From contig JAAYAD010000078.1 in assembly GCA_012719545.1 (NCBI GenBank), positions 92,597 to 156,596 on the forward strand: a DNA stretch of 64,000 bases, read 5' to 3'. Shown piece after piece: positions 50,936 through 61,364 of this stretch. Below the pieces are notes generated by a model. It ran no database searches. It had not been told where the DNA came from and saw only the letters and a program-made list of their open reading frames with translations. The DNA comes from Clostridiaceae bacterium (GTDB taxonomy: Bacteria > Bacillota > Clostridia > DSM-8532). Position 1 is the stretch's first letter. The number at the start of each line of letters is the position of its first letter. The translations under genes and the position numbers were made by a program.

Positions 50936-51412
50936 TCACTTGTTTATGTCAACAATCTTGTATTTAATTTTGCCTCCGGGCACATCTACTTCTACCGTAT
51001 CGCCCACTTTGTGTCCCATAAGTGCGCTTCCCACAGGTGACTCATTGGAAATTTTAAATGATGCAGGGTCTGCCTCTGTTGAGCCTACAATCAGGAACTC
51101 AAATTCTTCCTTGGATTTCAGCTCGCGAATCTTAACCTTTGTGCCGAGATTTACCACCTGGGTATCGACCTCATCTTCATCGATAATGGTGGCATTTTTC
51201 AGCATATTTTCAAGCTGCATTATCCTTACTTCATTCTGAGCCTGTTCATTTTTGGCTTCATCATATTCCGAGTTCTCAGATATATCTCCGAAAGCAAGTG
51301 CCTGTTTAATCCTATCTGCTATCTCTTTTCTTTTTTCTCCTTTAAGATATTCAAGCTCTTCTTCGAGCTTTTTAAGGCCTTCGTAAGTAAGAAGTATTTC
51401 TTTGTTGCTCAT
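50936..51412 (-). CDS. greA: Transcription elongation factor GreA
   Basis: [50 protein letters not shown]. Confidence 0.97.
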   Translation of the reverse strand: MSNKEILLTYEGLKKLEEELEYLKGEKRKEIADRIKQALAFGDISENSEYDEAKNEQAQNEVRIMQLENMLKNATIIDEDEVDTQVVNLGTKVKIRELKSKEEFEFLIVGSTEADPASFKISNESPVGSALMGHKVGDTVEVDVPGGKIKYKIVDINK

Positions 51413-51502
51413 TTTACTCTCCCCTTTTTAGTATCAATGCCCTAAAAAATCTGATACCTTATCTAGCATTACGTTACATTATAGTTTACGGTTTTTTTAA
51501 TG

Positions 51503-52378
51503 TCAAGCTTTATACGAGAGCCTCATGCCTAGTCTGGTGGAGGCCTCTGAAACGCTTATATTCCAAGAGTTTGAACATATTGCAATAATTGCTGCTTCTA
51601 AAAATCCACTCCTCCATCCTTCAAGAATACTGTGTCCTATTTTTCTCCCTATTTTATCTGAAAATTCAAAAACTATGTTGAATATTTTCTTCGACCTTGT
51701 GTCAATAATTTGCATCGAACCTAAATCAATTATAACTCCGTTATATTTTGCCGGTAACAGATCGAAGCATTCATGGTCATCCGGAAAGCGAATCCATAAC
51801 GGAGTCCTGTTTAGAACCTCATAGTCAGTTGTGATATGCACAGGAATTCCTGTCTCTGCAAAGGCCATCTCTGCCTCAACAGGTGCCGGAGTTCCTTCAG
51901 GCAATAAAAGGTTCAATGATTTTACTTTTGTTATGAGCATGGTAATGGCAAGTTCCAAATGGGCGGCGTGACCTGTTACGGTTATTTCCCGCATTGATAA
52001 GTCACCAATCCCCCTAATAAGCCTTAAAAGCTCCGGCAGGCGGTTCACTGCTGCCTCTCTTACCACCTCTTCGAAATAATATTCCTCTGAGTTGAAAATC
52101 CCCTTTACCTTGGGATGTTCCAGAACAGGCCAGGCTCTTTCCCTTTCAAGTATTTTGGCAAGTTTGACTCTGAGTCTTTTTCTGACAGCATCGGAATGAA
52201 TTTTTGAAGCATCATGGCTTACAGTGCACAATACCAGGGAAAAATCCTGCATAATCCTGATTCTGCTTGTTTCAACCGGGAGTGACATTAAAGCTGCGGC
52301 ACCCATGGTCTGAAATATCTCTGCAATAGGTTTGTGTCTTTTATTCTCCCTTGCAGGCACAATTAGCCCAATGTTCAT
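51503..52378 (-). CDS. Conserved-looking protein of unknown function (291 aa)
   Basis: Long ORF in the greA cluster orientation; I recognise no family. Segment ITVTGHAAHLELAITMLITKVKSLNLLLPEG could be a beta-alpha-beta unit. Confidence 0.75.
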   Translation of the reverse strand: MNIGLIVPARENKRHKPIAEIFQTMGAAALMSLPVETSRIRIMQDFSLVLCTVSHDASKIHSDAVRKRLRVKLAKILERERAWPVLEHPKVKGIFNSEEYYFEEVVREAAVNRLPELLRLIRGIGDLSMREITVTGHAAHLELAITMLITKVKSLNLLLPEGTPAPVEAEMAFAETGIPVHITTDYEVLNRTPLWIRFPDDHECFDLLPAKYNGVIIDLGSMQIIDTRSKKIFNIVFEFSDKIGRKIGHSILEGWRSGFLEAAIIAICSNSWNISVSEASTRLGMRLSYKA

Positions 52379-52679
52379 GCCAACACCTTAAATTAAAATC
52401 CTTCTAAATCATACGGGGCTTGCACAATAAAAAGAACTGCAATCATCTTTTCCGGTAAAGCGCTTAAATAAATGCAAATTCAACTTACATAAAAGCTTAA
52501 TTCTCATATTTTCCGGCATAGCAAGAACACATTCAGCTATTCATATTCTCTTTAAAATGGCCTTATGCTGAAGGTTTGCCTTGAAAAATAAAAAGGACGG
52601 CTTTTAGCCGACCTTGTATATCTTACTTTGCGAATATTTATTGTCCTCCTTAAGCGGAAGAGAAGCACCAGGAAATCAA

Positions 52680-54167
<1,488 letters not shown>

Positions 54168-54347
54168 TCAACAATTGGAATGTATACAAAGTGCACTTGT
54201 CAGATATCTCAAAAATATTACACCTATTATACTGTATAAGGTTATAAAAATCAATTGTATAGCTTTATCAAACGCAGAGAGCATTTTATAAATTTTTGAA
54301 TATTTCTGCACTGTATTGTTTCCCTTTTTCTTTCTTGACTTACCCAT
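54168..54347 (-). CDS. Possible small membrane protein (59 aa)
   Basis: [59 protein letters not shown]: basic N-terminus plus one hydrophobic helix; no convincing RBS. Confidence 0.25.
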   Translation of the reverse strand: MGKSRKKKGNNTVQKYSKIYKMLSAFDKAIQLIFITLYSIIGVIFLRYLTSALCIHSNC

Positions 54348-54573
54348 AGATATTGGTATTTTTTGCCCCACAATAACTCCCGTGCCCTTATATACTTCCA
54401 ATGCCCTTATTATCTTCTTTTTGCATGGCAAGCTCTGGAAAAAGATTATACCGACCTGATTGCCCAAAATTTTATTTCTTATTATAAAATATGATATAAT
54501 TAAATACAGCCTTTGACACTTTTTTATCAATGGATAACTCCACTTTGCAAAGGCTGTAGGAACGGTGAGTATT

Positions 54574-56112
54574 ATGGAAAAAGACAAGGCAGTAGTTGAT
54601 TTTTTGCTTTCAGAATGTGACAGACAAGTCTCTGAGTTCACCGGCAAAGAATGCGTCTACGCCCAAAAAGCGCTGGAACTGTCCACATTAATTAATTACG
54701 ATATCGGCATCTATGAAAGCCGTTTTAGACTTGCCCGTTCCTTAGTCTCAAACAATACCGAGCAGGCCATCAAGCATCTTCTTTCCTGTTACAGTATAGC
54801 CCAGACCCTTGATGATAAGCAGCGAATTGCAAGAGCTGCCAATTCTCTGGGCATTGCCTACTATAATCTTGGCATCACCTCCAAAAGTCTTGACAGTTTG
54901 CTTGAAGCTCTCGATATATCCAAGGCAAACGGTTATGTTGACATTGAATGCCGTGTTTACAATAACATATGCAATATTCTTACTGAGCTGGGCGACTATG
55001 AAACTACCTTAAAATATCTGTTTAACCTGCTTCAAAAATGTGATGTGGATGGAAAGGTTGTATTCCCCAAAAGCATAGCATACAGAAATCTGGCCAATAC
55101 ATATTACAATATGGAATCTCTCAAGGAAGCAGAACATTATGCCAACCTTGCCCTCAATGAGGCAACAGAAAACTATAATCCTCAGATTCTTTGCGAGGCT
55201 AACTATATATTGGGGCAGATACGCACTACCCAGAAAAGGCTTGATGAAGCTCGCAGCCTTTTATTATGCGCTTTGAACCTTGCCGAAAAAACCCTTAACG
55301 ATTACTATATGGTTCAAATTCGCATAGACCTTGCCAAACTCTACTGCGAGCTTAATAATCCGGATATTGCCTTTGCCACTATTAAGGATGCCTACAATCT
55401 TGCCTTCCAGCTTGACAATCCTGTATTAAAAAGAAATACCGCTCTGACAATGATAGATATATGCGAGCTCACCAATAATCAACCAATGCTCATTGAGGCG
55501 CTGACGGCCTTTAAGAACATTACACTGGTTCTGGAAAAAGAAAATCTAAAAAACCAGCAAAATTACACCAAATCACAACTCCTGCTTTTCAACCTGAAAA
55601 AGGACAATGAAAGGCTCAGAGCCGAGGTAGAAAGGGATCCCCTTACAGGCTGTTTAAGCAGCCGCACATTCCCGGGAAGAATACTCCAGGCTTTGTCCAC
55701 TTATGGCCAAAAAGGAGCCCTTGTTTTCATGGACATTGATAATCTTAAGGTTGTAAACGATACCTACGGCCATGACGCAGGAGATGAGCTTCTTAAGTCA
55801 TTTGCCCGTGACCTGATGGATGTCATGCCCAAGGAATCATTGAAGATAAGGATTGCCGGAGACGAATTTATAGTCTTTATTCCCAACGTGGGAATAGAAG
55901 AAACAACCCAGGCACTTGACAAGTTAATCAAGGTGCTCTCGGTTCCGCGCCCCATAGGCAAAACAAAAATGCCTGTACTGTTAAGTGCAGGCATAGCCCT
56001 TTATCCCGAACATTCCTCAGATTTGATTAATTTAAGGAAAATGGCGGATGCCGCTATGTATTCGGCAAAGCAGGCAGGTCGCGGCAAGTACAAGATATAC
56101 AGCACCAGCTGA
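54574..56112 (+). CDS. TPR-repeat protein with GGDEF (diguanylate cyclase) domain
   Basis: N-terminal TPR-like repeats; DPLTGCLSSRTFPGR..., FMDIDNLKVVNDTYGHDAGDELLKSFARDL, RIAGDEFIVFIP. Confidence 0.92.
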   Translation: MEKDKAVVDFLLSECDRQVSEFTGKECVYAQKALELSTLINYDIGIYESRFRLARSLVSNNTEQAIKHLLSCYSIAQTLDDKQRIARAANSLGIAYYNLGITSKSLDSLLEALDISKANGYVDIECRVYNNICNILTELGDYETTLKYLFNLLQKCDVDGKVVFPKSIAYRNLANTYYNMESLKEAEHYANLALNEATENYNPQILCEANYILGQIRTTQKRLDEARSLLLCALNLAEKTLNDYYMVQIRIDLAKLYCELNNPDIAFATIKDAYNLAFQLDNPVLKRNTALTMIDICELTNNQPMLIEALTAFKNITLVLEKENLKNQQNYTKSQLLLFNLKKDNERLRAEVERDPLTGCLSSRTFPGRILQALSTYGQKGALVFMDIDNLKVVNDTYGHDAGDELLKSFARDLMDVMPKESLKIRIAGDEFIVFIPNVGIEETTQALDKLIKVLSVPRPIGKTKMPVLLSAGIALYPEHSSDLINLRKMADAAMYSAKQAGRGKYKIYSTS

Positions 56113-56113
56113 A

Positions 56114-56674
56114 TTAACCGTTGTACTTGCTCATGGCACAATCCACAGAAACGCACAGAATGGTGGCTGCAGCAAGAGCCGCCTTTTCTATTGCCGCATT
56201 TACAAGTTTTCTCTCTTCCTGGGAGAAACGGCTTAATACAAAATCAGCCAAATCCATCTTCTCAGGCGGCCTTCCCACTCCTATACGAATCCTTGGAAAA
56301 TCCTCGGTCTTAATCTGGGAAATAACAGAACGCATTCCGTTATGTGTGCCGGCGCTTCCCTTGGCACGTATTCTTATGCGCCCCACATCCAGATCTATAT
56401 CATCGTAAATAACCACTAAGTTCTGGGATTCTATTTTATAGTAATCCAAAATTTCTCTTATAGCCTCGCCGCTGTTGTTCATATATGTCTGGGGCTTAAC
56501 CAGCATTACCTTCTTGCCTTGTATAATACCTTCTGCCACAAGGGCATTGTGCTTGTATTTAAAGTTATTAAGCCTGTAAAGAGCGGCTAAATAATCAATG
56601 GTGTCAAATCCTACATTATGGCGGGTGCCGTCATATTTAGGCCCCATATTACCTAAACCAGCCAGAACAAACAT
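56114..56674 (-). CDS. pth: Peptidyl-tRNA hydrolase
   Basis: AGLGNMGPKYDGTRHNVGFDTIDYLA; GSAGTHNGMRSVI; ATG 56674 after GGAGG. Confidence 0.96.
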   Translation of the reverse strand: MFVLAGLGNMGPKYDGTRHNVGFDTIDYLAALYRLNNFKYKHNALVAEGIIQGKKVMLVKPQTYMNNSGEAIREILDYYKIESQNLVVIYDDIDLDVGRIRIRAKGSAGTHNGMRSVISQIKTEDFPRIRIGVGRPPEKMDLADFVLSRFSQEERKLVNAAIEKAALAAATILCVSVDCAMSKYNG

Positions 56675-56754
56675 ATCTGCCTCCAAAACAAAAGCGGATA
56701 TATAACCAATTGGTAAGATATCCGCAGCTAAGATTGTATACTGTAAAAGCAAGA

Positions 56755-57717
56755 TTATTGCTGAGTAAACAAGGTAGAAATTGAAATGTCCCCGTAAATT
56801 CTTTCAATGGCCTCTGCAAAAACCTCGGCAACTGAAAGGGAAACAATCTTGCTTATCCTCTTCTCTTTAGGAAGAGAGATGGTGTTCAATGTAACCAATT
56901 CCTTGATGCATGAAGTTCTGATTCTGTCTATGGCAGGACCGGACAGAACTCCGTGGGTACAGCATGCATAAACTTCAGTTGCTCCAATGTCGCTTAAGGC
57001 ACTGGCAGCGTTAACAATGGTACCACCGGTATCTATCATATCATCCACAAGGATAACTGTCTTGCCTCTGACATCACCAATAATATTCATTATTTCGCAG
57101 ACATTGGCCTTGGGTCTTCTTTTATCTATTATTGCAAGGGGAACGTCAAGCTTCTCGGCAAATTTTCTTGACCTTCCAACGCTTCCTATATCGGGAGAAA
57201 CAACTACCACATTATCAAGCTTATTCTCAAATTTTTTCAGAAAATACTGGGCAAGTATAGGAGCACCCAACAGATGATCCACTGGGATGTCAAAAAAGCC
57301 CTGCAGCTGTGGCGCGTGAAGATCCATGGTCAAAACTCTGTCGGCACCTGCAGTGGTTATAAGGTTTGCCACAAGCTTTGCTGAAATGGGATCTCTGGCC
57401 TTTGCCTTTCTGTCCTGACGGGCATATCCGAAATAAGGCATTACCGCTGTGATACGGCCTGCCGATGCACGCTTTAATGCATCAATCAAAATCAGCAGTT
57501 CTACAAGGTTGTCATTTACCGGTGTGCAAGTGGACTGGATTATGAAAACATCGCTGCCTCTTACCACTTCATTGATACTGATGGCAATTTCGCCGTCAGA
57601 AAATCTTGAAACCACCGATGCTCCAAGAGGCAACCCCACCTTGGCTGCTATTTCTTCAGCCAGTTCTCTGTTTGAGTTACCCGCAAAAATTTTAATATCT
57701 TTCCCGTGAAGATTCAT
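56755..57717 (-). CDS. prs: Ribose-phosphate pyrophosphokinase
   Basis: [44 protein letters not shown]. Confidence 0.98.
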   Translation of the reverse strand: MNLHGKDIKIFAGNSNRELAEEIAAKVGLPLGASVVSRFSDGEIAISINEVVRGSDVFIIQSTCTPVNDNLVELLILIDALKRASAGRITAVMPYFGYARQDRKAKARDPISAKLVANLITTAGADRVLTMDLHAPQLQGFFDIPVDHLLGAPILAQYFLKKFENKLDNVVVVSPDIGSVGRSRKFAEKLDVPLAIIDKRRPKANVCEIMNIIGDVRGKTVILVDDMIDTGGTIVNAASALSDIGATEVYACCTHGVLSGPAIDRIRTSCIKELVTLNTISLPKEKRISKIVSLSVAEVFAEAIERIYGDISISTLFTQQ

Positions 57718-57749
57718 TTATACAACCTCCATAAATAACCCAAAAAAAA

Positions 57750-59015
57750 TCATTTTTTATCAAGACCTTTTTCTCTAACCCAGTTTTCTTTTATGGTCTG
57801 CCGGCTTCTTGCTATAGCCAGCGAATATGCGGGCACTTCGTCAGTTATGGTTGAACCTGCAGCTATGTATGCATGTTCATTTACAACAACCGGTGAAACC
57901 AGATTTACATTGCAGCCAATAAATGCATTATCGCCCACAACTGTTCTGTGTTTCTTCCTGCCGTCGTAGTTGACTACAACGCCCCCGCACCCTATATTGA
58001 CATTCTTTCCTATATCAGCATCGCCAACATAGGATAAGTGAGATACTTTTGTCTTATCACCAATATTGGAATTCTTAACTTCAACAAAATCGCCGATTTT
58101 GACATTCTGGCCAATTTTTGAACCAGGCCTTATATAAGCAAAGGGTCCAACATTGGTGTTATCTCCTACTTGCGACTGTGTCATAACCGAATTTTCAAAG
58201 CGAACATTATTTCCTATAAGGCCGTTTTCAATCCTTGAATTGGGTCCTATTACGCAATTCTCACCTATAACAGTTTCACCTTCAAGGATGGTTCCGGGGT
58301 AAATTACAGTGTCCCTGCCAATTTTAACATTCTTATCTATCATGCAGGTTTCAGGAAGGTGGAATGTAACCCCGTTTTCCATATGCTTATTGATAATACG
58401 CCTTAAAATAACGTGCTCTGCCTCGTTAAGCTGTTTTCTGTCGTTAACCTTCAATAATTCCTGAGTATCCTTTACAACATACGCGCCGGTCTTATTTCCT
58501 CTTAATACAGCTTCATTTATTATATCCGATAAATCAACGGTTTCATCGGCATTATTTCTTAATTCGGAAAGTATTTTGCTTAAAGTTTGGACTTCTAAAA
58601 AACAGATTTCTGAATTTTGGAAGCCTGTATCTTCCTTATCGGTCAGAAATGTAATCAGGTTACCCTGCTGCTTGTGATACTCATATGCTGACTTGAGAGT
58701 TTCCCCGGTTATAGCGGGAGTATCAACGCCAAGAACAAGAATTGTACCTTCATTGCATAAATTAAGCCCTTCAAATATGGCTTGTCCAATACAGGGCTTT
58801 TCGTTTACTAATAATACTGAATTCTCAGGTAATTCTGCGTTTTCTATATTATTCCTTATAAAAATAGCAAAAGCTTCTGAGCCTGCTTCTTTAGAAGCAT
58901 CTATAGCATAATCCAGAAGCGTCGAGCCGCATATTTTATGAAAAGCTTTATCACAGGATGAATTCATCATGGTCCCATCTGCTTGTGCAAGGATTATCGA
59001 AACCAGCTGCCCCAT
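57750..59015 (-). CDS. glmU: GlmU-like protein: intact acetyltransferase LbH domain, degenerate uridylyltransferase domain
   Basis: Hexapeptide repeats and VEVKNSNIGDKTKVSHLSYVGDADIGKNVNIGCGGVVVNYDGRKKHRT; N-terminal SIILAQADGTMMNSSCDKAFH. ATG 59015 after AAGGAGG. Confidence 0.9.
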   Translation of the reverse strand: MGQLVSIILAQADGTMMNSSCDKAFHKICGSTLLDYAIDASKEAGSEAFAIFIRNNIENAELPENSVLLVNEKPCIGQAIFEGLNLCNEGTILVLGVDTPAITGETLKSAYEYHKQQGNLITFLTDKEDTGFQNSEICFLEVQTLSKILSELRNNADETVDLSDIINEAVLRGNKTGAYVVKDTQELLKVNDRKQLNEAEHVILRRIINKHMENGVTFHLPETCMIDKNVKIGRDTVIYPGTILEGETVIGENCVIGPNSRIENGLIGNNVRFENSVMTQSQVGDNTNVGPFAYIRPGSKIGQNVKIGDFVEVKNSNIGDKTKVSHLSYVGDADIGKNVNIGCGGVVVNYDGRKKHRTVVGDNAFIGCNVNLVSPVVVNEHAYIAAGSTITDEVPAYSLAIARSRQTIKENWVREKGLDKK

Positions 59016-59282
59016 GAAAATATTATCCTCCTTAACGAGTAAATCCATTTTTCAAAACCATTCTCTCATGTTTGCCCTTGTAATGCAATTGTCATTTTAG
59101 ACATTTTAATTATTACATAATTGTTATATATATTTAACCCAGGAATTTATTTCTAGTTTCTGGCTTATTTGGCCAAAAAAAGAATCCCTCGGCTATGCCT
59201 CAGGATATAATGCATTTGTTAATGGTCTGTAATAAATTTTAATGTCAGGCACTCCGAAAAGGAGTGGCTAAAACCATATGTA

Positions 59283-59573
59283 TTATTCCTTCACTGTTGT
59301 ACCTGCAGCTTCTTCTTCGGCCAACATGGACTGATACTTTTCCAGTATGGCGTTTTGAATCTTGTTCCTTGCATCTGCATTGATTGGGTGTGCAATATCT
59401 CTAAACTCACCTGAGGGAGTTTTGCGGCTTGGCATTGCAATAAACAATCCACCCTGGCTTTCAATGATTTTGATGTCGTGAACAACAAATTCATTGTCAA
59501 ATGTTACCGACACTACTGCTTTCATTTTGCCTTCAGCTTCAACTTTGCGAATTCTAATGTCTGTAATCTCCAT
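59283..59573 (-). CDS. spoVG: Septation/regulatory protein SpoVG
   Basis: [65 protein letters not shown]. Confidence 0.97.
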   Translation of the reverse strand: MEITDIRIRKVEAEGKMKAVVSVTFDNEFVVHDIKIIESQGGLFIAMPSRKTPSGEFRDIAHPINADARNKIQNAILEKYQSMLAEEEAAGTTVKE

Positions 59574-59944
59574 CTTAGTAGCCCACCTTCCGATAATCAA
59601 TTGTAGTTTTTGTATCATCTTATAATTTCGCCAAAAATTCCAAAATTCCTTCTTTATCCCTAAAAAAAATTAGGAATTATTATAAATTAAAATATTCAGA
59701 GAAAATATTATATTGGTAAAATCAACAAAGCATTATTTTTTACAATAAGTATAACAGTATTTTATTTTTTTAGATACTGGCAAATTAAAAGTGTGTATCA
59801 TAAAATTGGCAATAGGCATACTTATCATATGGGCCTTTATTGAAATCAAATTTTATTTAGAGACAGAACAAAATAGAAGCAATATTGTTAAAAATCTTGT
59901 GCTTGGTATATAATCTTAGCTGGATATTTTAAAAGGAGTATAAA

Positions 59945-61354
59945 ATGGATAGTTTTTTTACTTTGGACAGCAGCAATCTTACCATACACATGGTGGGAAT
60001 AGGCGGAATAAGCATGAGCGGACTTGCAGAGATACTCATGCGCAAGAATGTTAAAATAACAGGCTCGGACATAAACCAGTCAGAAATAACAGAAAAGCTA
60101 AAAAGCATGGGAGCAGTGATTTATCCTTCCCATGACCCTCAGAACATAAAGGATCAGAGCCTGGTGGTATATACAGCCGCGGTAAATAAGGATAACCCCG
60201 AGCTTGTTGAAGCAAGAAAGCGGGGTATACCTGTTATTGAGCGTGCCGACCTTTTAGGCGCCATTATGGATCAGTTTAAGGAAAGCATAGCGGTATCAGG
60301 CACCCACGGAAAAACAACAACCACCTCCATGATTTCATCCATAATTATAGAAGCCGGCCTTGATCCCACAATACATGTGGGCGGCATTCTCGATCTTATC
60401 GGCGGGAATACCCGTATAGGAAACAGCTCATGGTTCATAGCAGAAGCTTGCGAATACAAGAACAGCTTTTTAAAGTTCCGTCCTTATCTGGCAGTTGTCC
60501 TTAATATAGATGAGGACCATCTGGACTTTTTCAAGGATATAGATGATATAAGGCATTCCTTTGAGGCTTTTTTGTCCAACGTGAAAAATCCCGGCTTCAT
60601 AGTCCTCAATATGGATGACCCTCAAACCAAAACTCTTTCAAAATCACTTGCAAGGACAGTTGTAACATATGGGGTCAACACCCCGGGTGTGGACTGGACT
60701 GCTGAGAATATTGCCTTTAAAAACGGATATGCAAGCTTTGACGCTATATACAAGAATGAGTTCTGGGCAAGGATAACTCTCTCGGTACCAGGAAGCCACA
60801 ATGTTTCAAATGCCCTTGCAGCCATTGCCGCATGCCATTGCCTTGGAGTTCCCAAAAACGCAATTGTAAGAGGCATAGAACACTATAAAGGTATCCACAG
60901 GCGCCTTGAGGATAAAGGTACTGTTCATAATATCAGGGTTATGGATGACTATGCCCATCACCCAACGGAAATTCAGGCCACTTTAAGCGCTGCAAGAGCC
61001 CTTGCCTCGGGAAAGCTGATTTGTATATTCCAACCTCACACCTATACAAGGACATATGAGCTTCTGGACGACTTTTCCCGCTCATTCGCCCTCGCGGATA
61101 CGGTGGTGGTAACAGATATCTACTCTGCCCGTGAGAAAGATACCGGCCTTATCCACTCCCGCACATTAACAGACAGGATTAATCTCCAGACCGGAAATGC
61201 CGTGTACATTTCCAAATTTGAGGATATTTCCGATTTCCTTATGGAAAATGCACAGCCAGGTGATCTTGTTCTTACCATGGGTGCAGGCGATGTCTATAAG
61301 GTTGGGGAAATTTTCCTTGAGTCCAGGCGCAGTCAGAGTCTGGTATCCCTTTAA
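59945..61354 (+). CDS. murC: UDP-N-acetylmuramate--L-alanine ligase
   Basis: HMVGIGGISMSGLAEIL; SGTHGKTTTTSMIS; DDYAHHPTEIQATL. Confidence 0.97.
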   Translation: MDSFFTLDSSNLTIHMVGIGGISMSGLAEILMRKNVKITGSDINQSEITEKLKSMGAVIYPSHDPQNIKDQSLVVYTAAVNKDNPELVEARKRGIPVIERADLLGAIMDQFKESIAVSGTHGKTTTTSMISSIIIEAGLDPTIHVGGILDLIGGNTRIGNSSWFIAEACEYKNSFLKFRPYLAVVLNIDEDHLDFFKDIDDIRHSFEAFLSNVKNPGFIVLNMDDPQTKTLSKSLARTVVTYGVNTPGVDWTAENIAFKNGYASFDAIYKNEFWARITLSVPGSHNVSNALAAIAACHCLGVPKNAIVRGIEHYKGIHRRLEDKGTVHNIRVMDDYAHHPTEIQATLSAARALASGKLICIFQPHTYTRTYELLDDFSRSFALADTVVVTDIYSAREKDTGLIHSRTLTDRINLQTGNAVYISKFEDISDFLMENAQPGDLVLTMGAGDVYKVGEIFLESRRSQSLVSL

Positions 61355-61364
61355 TCTTTACAGC

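Noticed and set aside
54348-54647. N-terminal extension of the 159-aa minus-strand ORF 54168-54647
   Set aside because: Runs antisense into the start of the GGDEF gene; only the 59-aa distal part looks remotely protein-like and even that lacks a good RBS.
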